A stretch of DNA of 64,000 nt from Ulvibacter antarcticus (GTDB lineage Bacteria; Bacteroidota; Bacteroidia; Flavobacteriales; Flavobacteriaceae), in contig NZ_REFC01000012.1 in the NCBI RefSeq assembly GCF_003688405.1, forward strand, positions 848,415-912,414. The letters run 5' to 3'. Below the pieces are notes generated by a model, which was given only the letters and a program-made list of their open reading frames with translations, made no database searches and had not been told where the DNA came from. Position 1 is the first letter of the stretch. The number at the start of each line of letters is the position of its first letter. This document shows, one piece after another, positions 8,571 through 18,581 of this stretch. The position numbers and the translations under genes are program-made.

Positions 8571-11500
8571 CTATTTCTTAAGAATCTTGTAAGTACCAAC
8601 TTGTCCATTAGCAGAAACTTTCATAATGTAAGTTCCGGTTGCAAGACTTGATAAATCAAGAACTGAAGTAGTAGCATCTATGTTTTGGTCAATTACTTTT
8701 TGACCTAACATATTGTAAATAGCAGCACTTTCGATGTTATCTACAGATGTTAAATTAAGAGTACCTTCGGTTGGGTTTGGATAATACGAGAATCCTTCGA
8801 TTGTATTATTCGGAGTACCCAAGTTAGTACCATCAATTACGATATCTGTAATTCCACCGTGGTTAGCTACATACACATAGTATGCCTGACCAGCTGTAGT
8901 AAGAATAGTTGCTGTATTTCCAGGTACACATTGGTTAGAAAAATAAGGAACCAATGTAAGATCTGTTTCTACTGCATTCTCATTAGGAGCTGTATAGAAA
9001 GTTACAGAACTAAATCCAGCAGGGCTAGTAATAGTAGCTGTAGCATCTCCGTCACCTTCAGGAACGAAATTGTACCATACACCTTTTACTCCAGCGTTGT
9101 CACAATCAGCTGGCGTACCAGCTTCAGTAGTTGCAGCTGGCATGGCTACAGCAGGATCTGTATAAGGAAGTGGTCCATTCTCATCAACATCGATAGAGTT
9201 CGCGATCATATCGTTTGGTGGTGGGATTGGAGTACAAAGCATCTCTAACTCAAAGTTACCAGTTGCTGTTCCAAAACCATGTACCAAAATATAGAAAGTT
9301 GTATTACCATCACTCTGGAATGAAACTTCAGACTGTAGTCCACAAGTATCATCGTTACCAACCACACATGTTAATGGTGGTGCGTTACAATCTCCAGTAT
9401 AAACAGATAACTTACTATCATAATCAGTAGTTCCATTACACATTGTAATTGTGATATCAGTTACTAAACCAGTTGTGTCTTCGTACTTATACCAAACACC
9501 AGCTGCAGTTACAGTAGTATCACAAGTAGGAGCAACAGCACTGTCTCCAGTAGCACCAATAGTGCTTCCTGCTACGATTTCACCACACATAATTGAACGA
9601 GCTCCGTCACAAGTATCGTATGTTGGATCTGGCACAACAATTAATGGAGAACAAGTTCCTGCAAAAGTATACACTCCTTCAAGTGTATTATCAATTACAA
9701 AGACACCTGAAAGACCATCATCGTAGGCTTCACCCAATCCTACTAAACCAGCAGTGGAGTTTTCCCAGAAAGTATTAGATCCATCTGTTGGCTCTAAAGA
9801 GATTCCAACCCAATAAGTAGTTGGTACACCCGCTTGACCTTGTAATAGTACATCCGGAATATCTAACTCAACATCCCATACATCAAATCCGAAGTTGTTT
9901 CCAATTACGGTTTGTGAGTCTGGAACATAAGCGGCAAATGAAGTAACAACAGCTCCCGGTAGTCCACCTGAATTTTCATAGATAATGATATCTACATCAG
10001 CAGCATTTACACCAGAACCAGTGGCTCCAATAAACGCATTCAAGTTAATAGTCTCTAAATTGAACTCTTCGTCGGCTGCAACAGTTATGTCATGAGCAAC
10101 AATACGAGCAAGGTTTTTAGTAAAACTCTTTCCATTTTCGAAAGCATTACTTAAACCTTCAGTAGAACATGGTCCACCAGTTCCACCGCCTCCACCAGTA
10201 CAAGTACCAGCGAAAGAGTAAACTCCTTCAAGTGTGTTGTCAATTATAAATCCTCCTCCAAGACCATCGTCATAAGCTTCACCTAATCCAACAAGACCAG
10301 CAGTTGAGTTTTCCCAGAAAGTATTAGATCCGTCTGTTGGCTCTAAAGATACTCCAATCCAGTATGTAGTTGTAGAACCTGCCTGACCAGCAAGGTTAAT
10401 ATCTGTTACATCTAGTTCAACATCCCAAAGATCAAATCCGAAGTTTCCACCAATCACTGTTTGTGCTGTTGGAACCATCCCTAGTTCTGAAGTAAGAATT
10501 GCACCCGGAGCTCCAGCTGCATCTGCATATACATAGAAATCAACAAAAGCAGCATTTACACCTGAAGCAGTTGCTCCGATAAATGCGTTTAAGTTGACCA
10601 TTTCTAACATAAAGTCTCCATCGGCGGCAACAGTAACATCATGTGCTACGATACGACCAAGGTTGTTTGTAAAACTCTTTCCGTTTTCGAAAGCATTACT
10701 TAAACCATCTGTAGAACAAGGTGCAGAAGTACCTCCACCTGCAGTTGTACATGTACCTGCAATTGTATAAACACCTTCAAGAGTGTTATCAAGTACATAT
10801 CCTCCACCAAGACCATCGTCATAAGCTTCACCTAATCCAACAAGACCAGCAGTAGAGTTTTCCCAGAAAGTATTAGATCCATCTGTTGGCTCTAATGATA
10901 CACCAATCCAATAAGTAGTTGGCACACCTGCTTGACCAGGAAGGTTGATGTCTGTTACATCCAATTCTACATCCCATGTATCAAATCCAAAGTTTCCACC
11001 CACAACTGTTTGTGAAGCTGGAATCATCGCTAATTCTGAAGTAAGAATTGTACCTGGCGCACCAGCTGCATCTTCATATACATAGAAATCAACAAAAGCA
11101 GCATTTACACCAGAACCGGTAGCTCCAATAAACGCGTTTAAGTTGACCATTTCTAACATAAAGTCTCCATCTGCATCTACCGTTACATCATGTGCTACGA
11201 TACGACCAAGGTTGTTTGTAAAACTCTTTCCATTTTCGAAAGCATTACTTAAACCATCTGTAGAACAAGGTGCAGAAGTACCTCCACCTGCAGTTGTACA
11301 TGTACCTGCAATTGTATAAACACCTTCAAGAGTGTTATCAAGTACATATCCTCCACCAAGACCATCGTCATAAGCTTCACCTAATCCAACAAGACCAGCA
11401 GTAGAGTTTTCCCAGAAAGTATTAGATCCATCTGTTGGCTCTAATGATACACCAATCCAATAAGTAGTTGGCACACCTGCTTGACCAGGAAGGTTGATGT

Positions 11501-13307
11501 CGGTTACATCCAATTCAACATCCCATGTATCAAATCCAAAGTTTCCACCCACAACTGTTTGTGAAGCTGGAATCATCGCTAATTCTGAAGTAAGAATTGT
11601 ACCTGGCGCACCAGCTGCATCTTCATATACATAGAAATCAACAAAAGCAGCATTTACACCAGAACCGGTAGCTCCGATAAACGCGTTTAAGTTCACCATT
11701 TCTAACATAAAGTCTCCATCAGCATCTACCGTTACATCATGTGCTACGATACGACCAAGGTTGTTTGTAAAACTCTTTCCATTCTCGAAAGCATTACCAG
11801 GACCGGTAGTTGCACAAGGACCAGAAGTTCCTCCACCACCACCACCAGTGGTTACAGTGATTGTATAATCTTCAGCCTGTCCAAATCCAGTTCCTAAACA
11901 AGGATCTAAATAATTGGTAGTACCAAATATTTTTTTAACTCTCATTCTAGTATCTCCTGCAGTAACACCAGCTGGTACAACTATACTTCCTGTTGCTTGC
12001 TGTCCATCGGTACCGTTAGAATTTATTATTGTTTGAGTAATTTCATAAACTTCACCGGCATCGTCAAGAACATCATTTTGGTTCCAGTCGATAAAAACAG
12101 CAAATCTATTTGTAAAGTTTCCGTCAGTATTTCCTTCAAGTGCTATAGGATAAGACATTCCTTCCTCCATAGCTCCAACAATAAGTGTGAAGTCTTCGTG
12201 AGCTGGTGTTCCGCCTACTGTAGCATCAGTTACATTACTAATTCCTGCAACATCAACCAAAGTCATTGGTTCTACAGCACTAGTAAATACCAGTGGTCCA
12301 CAATAAGGAGCTGGAAATACAACTGGTGCAGACAATGCAGTAATTTCAGCATCCCATCCACCATAATCAACTACGGCAGTTGCGTTGAATTCAAACGTTA
12401 AAGACCCGGAAGTTCCAGTAAAAATTCCAGAACCATGAGAAGCAATCATGTCGGCTAACGTAATGTCACCTTCATTTGCTCCACCAGCAGCATTGTTAAA
12501 TAAAATAGGTCCAGATGTATCTGCGCTATCGTAGATTTTTAACCAATCGAAGTTTGCAAAAACACTGAAAAATTGAAATTCAACTTCAGAGACACCATCT
12601 AGTGTAGTCAAAGTAACACATCCACAGTTTGGATAGTTACCGGCAGTTCCGCCAGTACTACTTCCTCCCGGTCCTCCCGGATCGAAAAAGTGGTCTCCTA
12701 ATGCTGGAGTGAATGTTTCTGTTGCACCTGCTGTTGGAATAATATCTGCAAGGATTCTTGCTCCGGTATTATTTGAAACAGGACGATTTACAACCTGGTT
12801 TGCAGGGCTTATCTGATAAGCCTCATTGGCTACAATCTCTGCCTCTACATTAGTAGGAATTTCTGCAAAACCGTTTAAGTACATGTTCACATACTTATTG
12901 TTTTGACCTTGTCCGGCAAAATAAGGGTTATTAACTCCCATTGAACTCGCTACTTCATTCCCTGAAGTAATGCTCTTATATGTTACTTCAGTCATTGGCT
13001 GAGAAACATAGTAAGGAGCATTCTGCCCTAACGTACTTACTCCCATTGCCTCAGTACGAGATGGGGTAACATTTACACTTGCACTCTGAGTTTTGAAATA
13101 CAATGGATTATTATCTCCATAGTTCCCAATCATCTGAGTTGCAAAATTTTCACTGTTTGATTGATTTACAGCTGGCCGATCCTGAACTTGGCTCGTTTGC
13201 TGTGTGCGTTGGGAGGCCCTAATATCCGTCCCCAACTCCGACACTTTGTGCTGGCTAAAACCTATAGCGCAGACAAAGAGTAAGGTTAGTAATGTAATTT
13301 TTTTCAT
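8571..13307 (-). CDS. Giant T9SS-exported protein with CUB-like, GEVED and four tandem 183-residue repeats
   Basis: The product has 1578 residues. A signal peptide occupies about residues 1-18 (MKKITLLTLLFVCAIGFSQ). After a linker come a CUB-like region (about 195-330), a GEVED domain (about 393-487; VFIDWNQNDVLDDAGE), and four tandem repeats of 183 residues from about 497 to 1225. Two cysteine-bearing beta domains follow (about 1235-1350 and 1355-1480), then a type A T9SS sorting domain (about 1500-1578; YPNPTEGTLNL ... GTYIMKV). The protein is therefore exported across the outer membrane and probably attached to the surface or released. Each repeat contains NAFENGKSF and STAGLVGLGEAYDDGL. 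No catalytic residues are recognised, so adhesion or a structural role is an inference. It is monocistronic, with its own promoter and terminator. Confidence 0.92.
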   Translation of the reverse strand: MKKITLLTLLFVCAIGFSQHKVSELGTDIRASQRTQQTSQVQDRPAVNQSNSENFATQMIGNYGDNNPLYFKTQSASVNVTPSRTEAMGVSTLGQNAPYYVSQPMTEVTYKSITSGNEVASSMGVNNPYFAGQGQNNKYVNMYLNGFAEIPTNVEAEIVANEAYQISPANQVVNRPVSNNTGARILADIIPTAGATETFTPALGDHFFDPGGPGGSSTGGTAGNYPNCGCVTLTTLDGVSEVEFQFFSVFANFDWLKIYDSADTSGPILFNNAAGGANEGDITLADMIASHGSGIFTGTSGSLTFEFNATAVVDYGGWDAEITALSAPVVFPAPYCGPLVFTSAVEPMTLVDVAGISNVTDATVGGTPAHEDFTLIVGAMEEGMSYPIALEGNTDGNFTNRFAVFIDWNQNDVLDDAGEVYEITQTIINSNGTDGQQATGSIVVPAGVTAGDTRMRVKKIFGTTNYLDPCLGTGFGQAEDYTITVTTGGGGGGTSGPCATTGPGNAFENGKSFTNNLGRIVAHDVTVDADGDFMLEMVNLNAFIGATGSGVNAAFVDFYVYEDAAGAPGTILTSELAMIPASQTVVGGNFGFDTWDVELDVTDINLPGQAGVPTTYWIGVSLEPTDGSNTFWENSTAGLVGLGEAYDDGLGGGYVLDNTLEGVYTIAGTCTTAGGGTSAPCSTDGLSNAFENGKSFTNNLGRIVAHDVTVDADGDFMLEMVNLNAFIGATGSGVNAAFVDFYVYEDAAGAPGTILTSELAMIPASQTVVGGNFGFDTWDVELDVTDINLPGQAGVPTTYWIGVSLEPTDGSNTFWENSTAGLVGLGEAYDDGLGGGYVLDNTLEGVYTIAGTCTTAGGGTSAPCSTDGLSNAFENGKSFTNNLGRIVAHDVTVAADGDFMLEMVNLNAFIGATASGVNAAFVDFYVYADAAGAPGAILTSELGMVPTAQTVIGGNFGFDLWDVELDVTDINLAGQAGSTTTYWIGVSLEPTDGSNTFWENSTAGLVGLGEAYDDGLGGGFIIDNTLEGVYSFAGTCTGGGGGTGGPCSTEGLSNAFENGKSFTKNLARIVAHDITVAADEEFNLETINLNAFIGATGSGVNAADVDIIIYENSGGLPGAVVTSFAAYVPDSQTVIGNNFGFDVWDVELDIPDVLLQGQAGVPTTYWVGISLEPTDGSNTFWENSTAGLVGLGEAYDDGLSGVFVIDNTLEGVYTFAGTCSPLIVVPDPTYDTCDGARSIMCGEIVAGSTIGATGDSAVAPTCDTTVTAAGVWYKYEDTTGLVTDITITMCNGTTDYDSKLSVYTGDCNAPPLTCVVGNDDTCGLQSEVSFQSDGNTTFYILVHGFGTATGNFELEMLCTPIPPPNDMIANSIDVDENGPLPYTDPAVAMPAATTEAGTPADCDNAGVKGVWYNFVPEGDGDATATITSPAGFSSVTFYTAPNENAVETDLTLVPYFSNQCVPGNTATILTTAGQAYYVYVANHGGITDIVIDGTNLGTPNNTIEGFSYYPNPTEGTLNLTSVDNIESAAIYNMLGQKVIDQNIDATTSVLDLSSLATGTYIMKVSANGQVGTYKILKK
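9623..11818 (-). repeat. Four in-frame tandem repeats of 549 bp (183 codons)
   Basis: The same sequence recurs at a period of 549 bp: equivalent positions lie near 9652, 10201, 10750 and 11299. The two copies closest to the N-terminus (about 10721-11818) are almost identical in DNA, differing at only a handful of mostly silent positions. The third is more diverged and the fourth, nearest the C-terminus, the most. Outer boundaries are approximate. Confidence 0.93.
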
Positions 13308-13340
13308 AATATGAGATTATTATAATAGTTAATAGTATCT

Positions 13341-13369
13341 TAAAAGTAATTTAAATAATGGGATTCCAA
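13341..13369 (-). promoter_or_regulatory. Promoter of the giant T9SS gene
   Basis: On the minus strand TTG (13369-13367) and TACTTTTA (13348-13341) are spaced by 18 nt. They match the Bacteroidetes -33/-7 pattern with one mismatch in the last -7 base. The predicted 5' leader is roughly 30 nt. Confidence 0.55.
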
Positions 13370-13431
13370 TTATTTTTTCGACAACCGACTTCTTTTATCG
13401 ATTAATACTAAATTCCTACATAATACGCAAC

Positions 13432-13471
13432 AAAAAAAGCTGCCTTCCATATTCCAGAAAGGCAGCTTTTT
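13432..13471. terminator. Intrinsic terminator of fabI (bidirectional form)
   Basis: AAAAAGCTGCCTT pairs with AAGGCAGCTTTTT, with T runs on both strands. It lies 22 nt after the fabI stop and separates fabI from the giant T9SS gene. Confidence 0.9.
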
Positions 13472-13492
13472 AGCTTATTAAGAAAAATTTTA

Positions 13493-14308
13493 CTATTCTT
13501 TGCTTATTGCTTCAATCACTTCATTACTTACACCCATATTAGAAAATCCTCCATCATTATAAAGATTTTGTAAAGTGACTCTTTTTGTTAAATCACTAAA
13601 CATCGCTATTGTATAATTTGCACAATCTAAAGCAGTAGCATTTCCAAGTGGAGACATCTTTTCTGCATAACTAATAAAACTATCAAATCCTTTCACTCCT
13701 TGCCCCGCCGTTGTTGGTGTTGGCGACTGCGAAATAGTATTCACTCTCACCTTTTTTTCCTTTCCGAAGAAATAACCAAAACTACGCGCTATCGACTCCA
13801 AATAAGCCTTATTATCTGCCATATCATTGTAATCAGGAAAAACACGCTGAGAAGCCATATATGTTAAAGCAACTATACTCCCCCATTCGTTCATTGCGTC
13901 ATTTTTGTACAATGTTTGCATCGTCTTATGAAAAGACACAGCCGAAACATCCCAACCTTTTTGAGTCCAATCGTAATTTTGATCGGTATAATGCTTTCCT
14001 TTTCTAACGTTTACCGACATACCAATAGAATGCAAAACGAAATCCAACTTACCTCCTAAAATTTCTACAGATTTTTGAACTAAATTTTCAAGATCTTCTA
14101 TACTTGTTGCATCAGCAGGCACGATTTGAGAACCAGTCTTTTCTGCTAACTCGTTGATTTGCCCCATACGCATCGCAATAGGCGCGTTAGTAAGAACAAA
14201 AGAACCTCCTTCTTCATGAACTCGCTCGGCAGTTTTCCAAGCAATAGAATTAGCATCAAGAGCCCCAAAAATGATTCCTCTTTTTCCTTTTAATAAATTA
14301 TATGACAT
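13493..14308 (-). CDS. fabI: Enoyl-[acyl-carrier-protein] reductase (NADH), FabI type
   Basis: FabI catalyses the last reduction of each fatty-acid elongation cycle. The 271-residue protein belongs to the short-chain dehydrogenase superfamily. It has the FabI-type cofactor motif GALDANSIAWKTA (15-27), LHSIG (92-96), and the active-site pattern Tyr150 ... Tyr160-x6-Lys167 (YNDMADNK), which matches FabI and not FabV or FabK. A terminator follows the gene. It lies 106 nt downstream of recN, so read-through from recN is possible, but I see no clear promoter of its own. Confidence 0.96.
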   Translation of the reverse strand: MSYNLLKGKRGIIFGALDANSIAWKTAERVHEEGGSFVLTNAPIAMRMGQINELAEKTGSQIVPADATSIEDLENLVQKSVEILGGKLDFVLHSIGMSVNVRKGKHYTDQNYDWTQKGWDVSAVSFHKTMQTLYKNDAMNEWGSIVALTYMASQRVFPDYNDMADNKAYLESIARSFGYFFGKEKKVRVNTISQSPTPTTAGQGVKGFDSFISYAEKMSPLGNATALDCANYTIAMFSDLTKRVTLQNLYNDGGFSNMGVSNEVIEAISKE

Positions 14309-14414
14309 ACTTTTCTGATTAAGTTAGCGTTACTTTTTATCGAAAACACATTACAACTCTACTCTAATTTATCGAGTTAACAGCGTATTTTCTATCTATA
14401 CACAAATATACATT

Positions 14415-16067
14415 TTAATTCAATAGTTCTTTTGCATTCGCAATCGCCGCTTCGGTTACATTATGACCACTTATCATTTGCGCGATTTCAACTATGCGCT
14501 CTTCCTGCGATAAACTCTTCAAACGGGTTTGTGTAACTTCTTCCACATCTTGCTTATATACCTTTATATGGTGTAATCCTTTTGCAGCTATCTGCGGTAG
14601 ATGTGTAATACTCAATAACTGCATTGAACGACTCATTCCGGCTAAAATTCCAGCCATACGATTCGCAATTTCACCCGACACGCCCGTATCGATCTCATCG
14701 AAAATAATTGTTGGGAGTTTTTTATACCTCGCAAGCACCGCTTTAACAGCCAACATAATCCGACTCATCTCTCCTCCCGAAGCCACTTTTTTCAATGAAC
14801 CAAAGGCCAATCCCTTATTCGCTGTAAATAATAAGTCCAATACATCAATACCGTTTTTTCTAAATTCTACTCCTTGATGCAATTCAAATTTAAATTGGGC
14901 ATTTGGTAAGCCTAACTCAAATAAATAGCCTTCCAGTTGTTCTTTTAACTTCGGAATAGCCTCTTTCCTTTTTTTATGAAGACTGCTACCAATAGCGATA
15001 ATTTCTTCTTTAATAGTAATTTGCTCTTTTTCTAATTTCTGAAGCCGATCGTCCATACTCACCGTATCATCAATCTTTTCTGACAAGCTTTCCTGAATTT
15101 CTAATAATTCTGAAACCGTCGCCACCGAATGTTTCTGCTGAAGTTTATAGATTGTTTGCAATTTTTCGTTGATCTCGAATAATTTTGAAGGATCTGCTTC
15201 CACATTCGACAATTGATCTTCCATGCCTTCAAAAACATCTTCCAACTCAATGATAACACTGTTCAAGCGATTCCAGAATTCTTCATAAGTCCCTGAAAAT
15301 CCCTTTATTTTTCCGAGTGCGATTCTCGCTTCTTTTGCAGTCTCTAATGAACCTATATTTTCTTCAGAAATCAATTGAAGTATCTTCGAAAAAGACTCCT
15401 GAATCACTTCAGTATTGCTCAGTGTCTCATAGGTTTCCTCTATTTGAACAATATCGACTCCTTTCAAATTTGCTTCTTCTAATTCTTTATGTAAAAATGT
15501 GTGATAATCCAACTCTCTGGCTGCTGTTTCTTGTAGTCCTTTTAATTCTGAAATTTTTGCGGTTATACTTCGGAAAGATTCCAATTTCTCCTGATACTTT
15601 TGTAACACGGAATTTGAATCTGCCAACGCATCAATCACTTCCATCTGATAACTTTCAGAAGCTAAAGAAAGAGTTTCATGCTGACTGTGAATATCGACCA
15701 AATGTTCGGCAATCGACTGAAGTTGTGAAAGAGAAACGGGACTGTCGTTTACAAATGCCCTGGATTTTCCACCAGGCAGGATTTCACGTCTAATTATCGT
15801 CTGTGCATCGTAATCCAGATCATTTGCTGCAAACACATCTTCTAATCTGTAGGCCGCAATAGAAAATTCTCCTTCAATAACACATTTCTTGTCCGGATTT
15901 TTAACGCTTCCCATATCGGCTCTTTTTCCGAGAATCATTCCCAGAGCTCCAAGCAGGATGGATTTACCCGCTCCGGTTTCGCCAGTAATAATGGTTAAAC
16001 CTTCGTGTAGCTTCACATTGACATCGTCAATAAGCGCATAATTTTTTATAGCGAGGTTTGTTATCAC
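14415..16067 (-). CDS. recN: DNA repair protein RecN
   Basis: RecN is an SMC-like ATPase that holds broken DNA ends together during recombinational repair. The 550-residue protein has Walker A GETGAGKS (29-36), a long coiled-coil middle, the ABC signature VASGGEMSR, and Walker B TIIFDEIDTGVSG near 465. The start chosen is GTG at 16067, giving MITNLAIKNYALID, the canonical RecN N-terminus. It follows the DUF4835 gene by 69 nt at the end of the bamD-rpoZ-coaBC block, an order common in Bacteroidetes. Confidence 0.96.
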   Translation of the reverse strand: MITNLAIKNYALIDDVNVKLHEGLTIITGETGAGKSILLGALGMILGKRADMGSVKNPDKKCVIEGEFSIAAYRLEDVFAANDLDYDAQTIIRREILPGGKSRAFVNDSPVSLSQLQSIAEHLVDIHSQHETLSLASESYQMEVIDALADSNSVLQKYQEKLESFRSITAKISELKGLQETAARELDYHTFLHKELEEANLKGVDIVQIEETYETLSNTEVIQESFSKILQLISEENIGSLETAKEARIALGKIKGFSGTYEEFWNRLNSVIIELEDVFEGMEDQLSNVEADPSKLFEINEKLQTIYKLQQKHSVATVSELLEIQESLSEKIDDTVSMDDRLQKLEKEQITIKEEIIAIGSSLHKKRKEAIPKLKEQLEGYLFELGLPNAQFKFELHQGVEFRKNGIDVLDLLFTANKGLAFGSLKKVASGGEMSRIMLAVKAVLARYKKLPTIIFDEIDTGVSGEIANRMAGILAGMSRSMQLLSITHLPQIAAKGLHHIKVYKQDVEEVTQTRLKSLSQEERIVEIAQMISGHNVTEAAIANAKELLN

Positions 16068-16136
16068 GAATGAAGATTAAAGTTTTTTCTAAAGTAAGTG
16101 AGTTTTACTACAATCGCAAGCGAAACAGAAGCTGTT

Positions 16137-17027
16137 TTATAACTTTATTTCACTCCAGGCACTTCTCTTGGTAGGTGCCATTCTCGTAAGATTTTCAACC
16201 AATTCGGCAATATCAACTCTAGGTCCGCCAGAAAATATCGACTGAATTTCTCCGCTTTTAGCATCGAAGAAAGTACGCAAAAGATACGAATTAGGTCTAC
16301 GGTCATTAATTCCTTTGAGCGTTTTAATAGATCCAATAATTGTATTCTTTGCCTCCTTTTGATCTTCAGACATAGCGTCCAATCCAACGCGGTGATAATC
16401 GTACATTGCAGTGTGAAATTCTTTGTAAACAGGCGAAAGAATCGCATCGTTATATTGATAACGGGATTGAGTTCCATCGGTAGGTTTCCAACCTGTAAAA
16501 CTACTTGATGCAGCAGTACCCACAATCTGCTTTGCTATTTTAAAATAATTTTCTCCACCGTTTGGAGCAAAGGTATCTGCATCTAAACCAATAAGCGTAT
16601 AAATATGATAGGAAACTATAGATACCAAATTCGACTCATAAGTGTTCAAATTGAAATTGAGGGGTTCAAATTCTTTATATCTAAATGCTACTTGCTTGTC
16701 ATTGTAGTTATACACCGGACTATCATAGGTAGAATCAAATACGGGTCTTGAAGAACCAATTTGCATACTCCCGGTGAATGTCGTTCCATCATATTCTGAA
16801 ATAATCAAAGATATGCTGCAATCAATTCGTTCCTGATTTTTGTATTCCCTATTGGTCCAATTCGTATTATTTACGAATTCCGTAAGTTGTTGTTCAAGTG
16901 TCTTAAAAATCTGAAGATTTGTTTGCCCGGTTTGCTCTGCATCGATCACTACCGTGCAATTCAATTCCTGAGCTTGAACTGTGTATGCTCCAATTAATAT
17001 CGCAACTAAAAGTATTATTCTACGCAT
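16137..17027 (-). CDS. DUF4835 family exported protein
   Basis: The 296-residue protein has a signal peptide (MRRIILLVAILIGAYTVQAQ) and then a periplasmic domain typical of the Bacteroidetes family DUF4835. Recognisable segments include FVNNTNWTNREYK, GSMQIGSSRPV and FKIAKQIVGTA. The biochemical role is not known. Its first codons overlap the end of coaBC by 8 nt, so it is translated from the bamD-rpoZ-coaBC message. The constant linkage to bamD suggests, without proving, a role in the envelope. Confidence 0.85.
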   Translation of the reverse strand: MRRIILLVAILIGAYTVQAQELNCTVVIDAEQTGQTNLQIFKTLEQQLTEFVNNTNWTNREYKNQERIDCSISLIISEYDGTTFTGSMQIGSSRPVFDSTYDSPVYNYNDKQVAFRYKEFEPLNFNLNTYESNLVSIVSYHIYTLIGLDADTFAPNGGENYFKIAKQIVGTAASSSFTGWKPTDGTQSRYQYNDAILSPVYKEFHTAMYDYHRVGLDAMSEDQKEAKNTIIGSIKTLKGINDRRPNSYLLRTFFDAKSGEIQSIFSGGPRVDIAELVENLTRMAPTKRSAWSEIKL

Positions 17028-18231
17028 GAATCTGTTCTATAATATGATTTAATATATCGATTGCCACTTCAGACTTAGCTTTAACCGGAAAAGGAAGCAC
17101 TTTATTGTCTTTGGTAATCAAAGTCACTTTGTTTGTATCCGATTTGAATCCGGCACCTTTATCTTTTAGCGAATTTAAGACAATTAAATCTAAATTCTTT
17201 TTTTTCAGTTTTGTTTTTGCATTTTCGAGTTCATTCTCGGTCTCGAGCGCAAAGCCTACAAGGAATTGAGATTTTTTAATTGCTCCTAAAGACGCGAGTA
17301 TATCTTTGGTTTTTTCTAATTCTAAAGTAAGCGAACTGTCTTTCTTTTTTATTTTTTCTGAAGCTACCACTACAGGCTTGTAATCTGCTACAGCGGCACT
17401 TAAAATAGCAATGTCACAACTTCCGAAGCCAGCGTGAGTCGCGTCGTACATTTCTTGAGCCGATTGCACTGAAATCACTTCAATGGCAGCATTATCGGTT
17501 TTCAAACTCACCGGACCTGTGATAAGTAGTACCTGAGCCCCAAGATTCGCGGCTGCTTCCGCTATAGCGAAGCCCATTTTACCACTGGAATGGTTTCCGA
17601 TAAATCGTACGGGATCTATTGCTTCAAAGGTAGGACCTGCTGTGATGAGTATTTTTTTGGAACGAAGGGGAAGTGATTGTATGATATCCCTCTCTAAAAA
17701 AGCGACGATATCTTCAGGTTCTGCCATACGGCCTTGTCCGATTAAGCCACTGGCTAACTCGCCATGTCCCGCAGGAATTTGGATGTTTCCGAAGCTATCC
17801 AACTTCTTAAAAGTCTCTAAAGTACTCGGATGCTTATACATATCGAGATCCATTGCCGGCGCATAATACACTGGGCATTTTGCAGAGAGATATACGGCTA
17901 AAAGTAGATTGTCGCAGTTGCCATTTGCCATTTTAGACAAGGTATTGGCAGTTGCCGGAGCTATTAAAACCAAATTTGCCCAAAGGGCTAACTCGACATG
18001 GTTATTCCATTGGGCGTTTTCGTCTTCCTCATTGGTAAAGGAGGAAAATACTTCGTTCTTTGAGAGCGTGGATAAGGTAAGTGGCGTGACAAATTCTTTT
18101 GCTGAAGCGGTCATAACCACCTTCACATTCGCACCCCTTTTTACTAACAATCGAACTAAAAAGGCAGCTTTATAAGCGGCAATACCGGCAGTTACGCCAA
18201 GCACTATATTTTTACCGCTTAGTACCGACAT
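17020..18231 (-). CDS. coaBC: Bifunctional phosphopantothenoylcysteine decarboxylase/phosphopantothenate-cysteine ligase
   Basis: The 403-residue enzyme couples phosphopantothenate to cysteine and then decarboxylates the product, two steps of coenzyme A synthesis. The N-terminal flavoprotein half has GVTAGIAAYKA (13-23), the catalytic His in NNHVELALWA, IAPATANTLSKMANG and PAMDLDMYKHP. The ligase half begins near 190 with KILITAGPTFEAIDPVR and GNHSSGKMG and later has KKKDSSLTLELEKTKDI. The gene starts 3 nt after rpoZ and overlaps the DUF4835 gene. Confidence 0.96.
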   Translation of the reverse strand: MSVLSGKNIVLGVTAGIAAYKAAFLVRLLVKRGANVKVVMTASAKEFVTPLTLSTLSKNEVFSSFTNEEDENAQWNNHVELALWANLVLIAPATANTLSKMANGNCDNLLLAVYLSAKCPVYYAPAMDLDMYKHPSTLETFKKLDSFGNIQIPAGHGELASGLIGQGRMAEPEDIVAFLERDIIQSLPLRSKKILITAGPTFEAIDPVRFIGNHSSGKMGFAIAEAAANLGAQVLLITGPVSLKTDNAAIEVISVQSAQEMYDATHAGFGSCDIAILSAAVADYKPVVVASEKIKKKDSSLTLELEKTKDILASLGAIKKSQFLVGFALETENELENAKTKLKKKNLDLIVLNSLKDKGAGFKSDTNKVTLITKDNKVLPFPVKAKSEVAIDILNHIIEQIHA

Positions 18232-18234
18232 TTT

Positions 18235-18570
18235 TTATTTTTCGATTTCTTCGTCTTGGGTATTTCTGTAGTAGATCTTATTTTCGATCCATTCCTGAAC
18301 AGCTAATGCGTGTGGCTTAGGAAGTTTTTCGTAAAACTTAGATACTTCAATCTGCTCTTTATTTTCAAAGATTTCTTCTAAACTATCGTTGTAAGTAGCA
18401 AACTCATCTAACTTTTCAAGAAGTTCTTTCTTGATATCTCCATTAATCTGATTCGCTCTCTTCGAAATTATTGAAATAGCCTCGTAAATATTATTCGTTG
18501 GCGCGTCAATAATGTTTTTATCAATTGTAGTAGTATTGATAGGTGCTTCAGAATTTTTAATATCTGTCAT
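18235..18570 (-). CDS. rpoZ: RNA polymerase omega-like subunit
   Basis: The product has 111 residues and belongs to the Bacteroidetes omega-type family. The core segment NIYEAISIISKRANQI (27-42) corresponds to the conserved omega motif in which the subunit clasps the C-terminus of beta-prime. The C-terminal extension (KPHALAVQEWIENKIYY) is typical of the phylum. Omega helps assembly and stability of RNA polymerase. The gene sits 11 nt after bamD and 3 nt before coaBC; omega genes and coaBC are linked in several phyla. Confidence 0.88.
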   Translation of the reverse strand: MTDIKNSEAPINTTTIDKNIIDAPTNNIYEAISIISKRANQINGDIKKELLEKLDEFATYNDSLEEIFENKEQIEVSKFYEKLPKPHALAVQEWIENKIYYRNTQDEEIEK

Positions 18571-18581
18571 AATCTATAGTG

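Noticed and set aside
11997..12401. 134-codon plus-strand reading frame within the giant T9SS gene
   Set aside because: It is antisense to a well-supported coding region and has the serine/cysteine-rich composition of a shadow frame.
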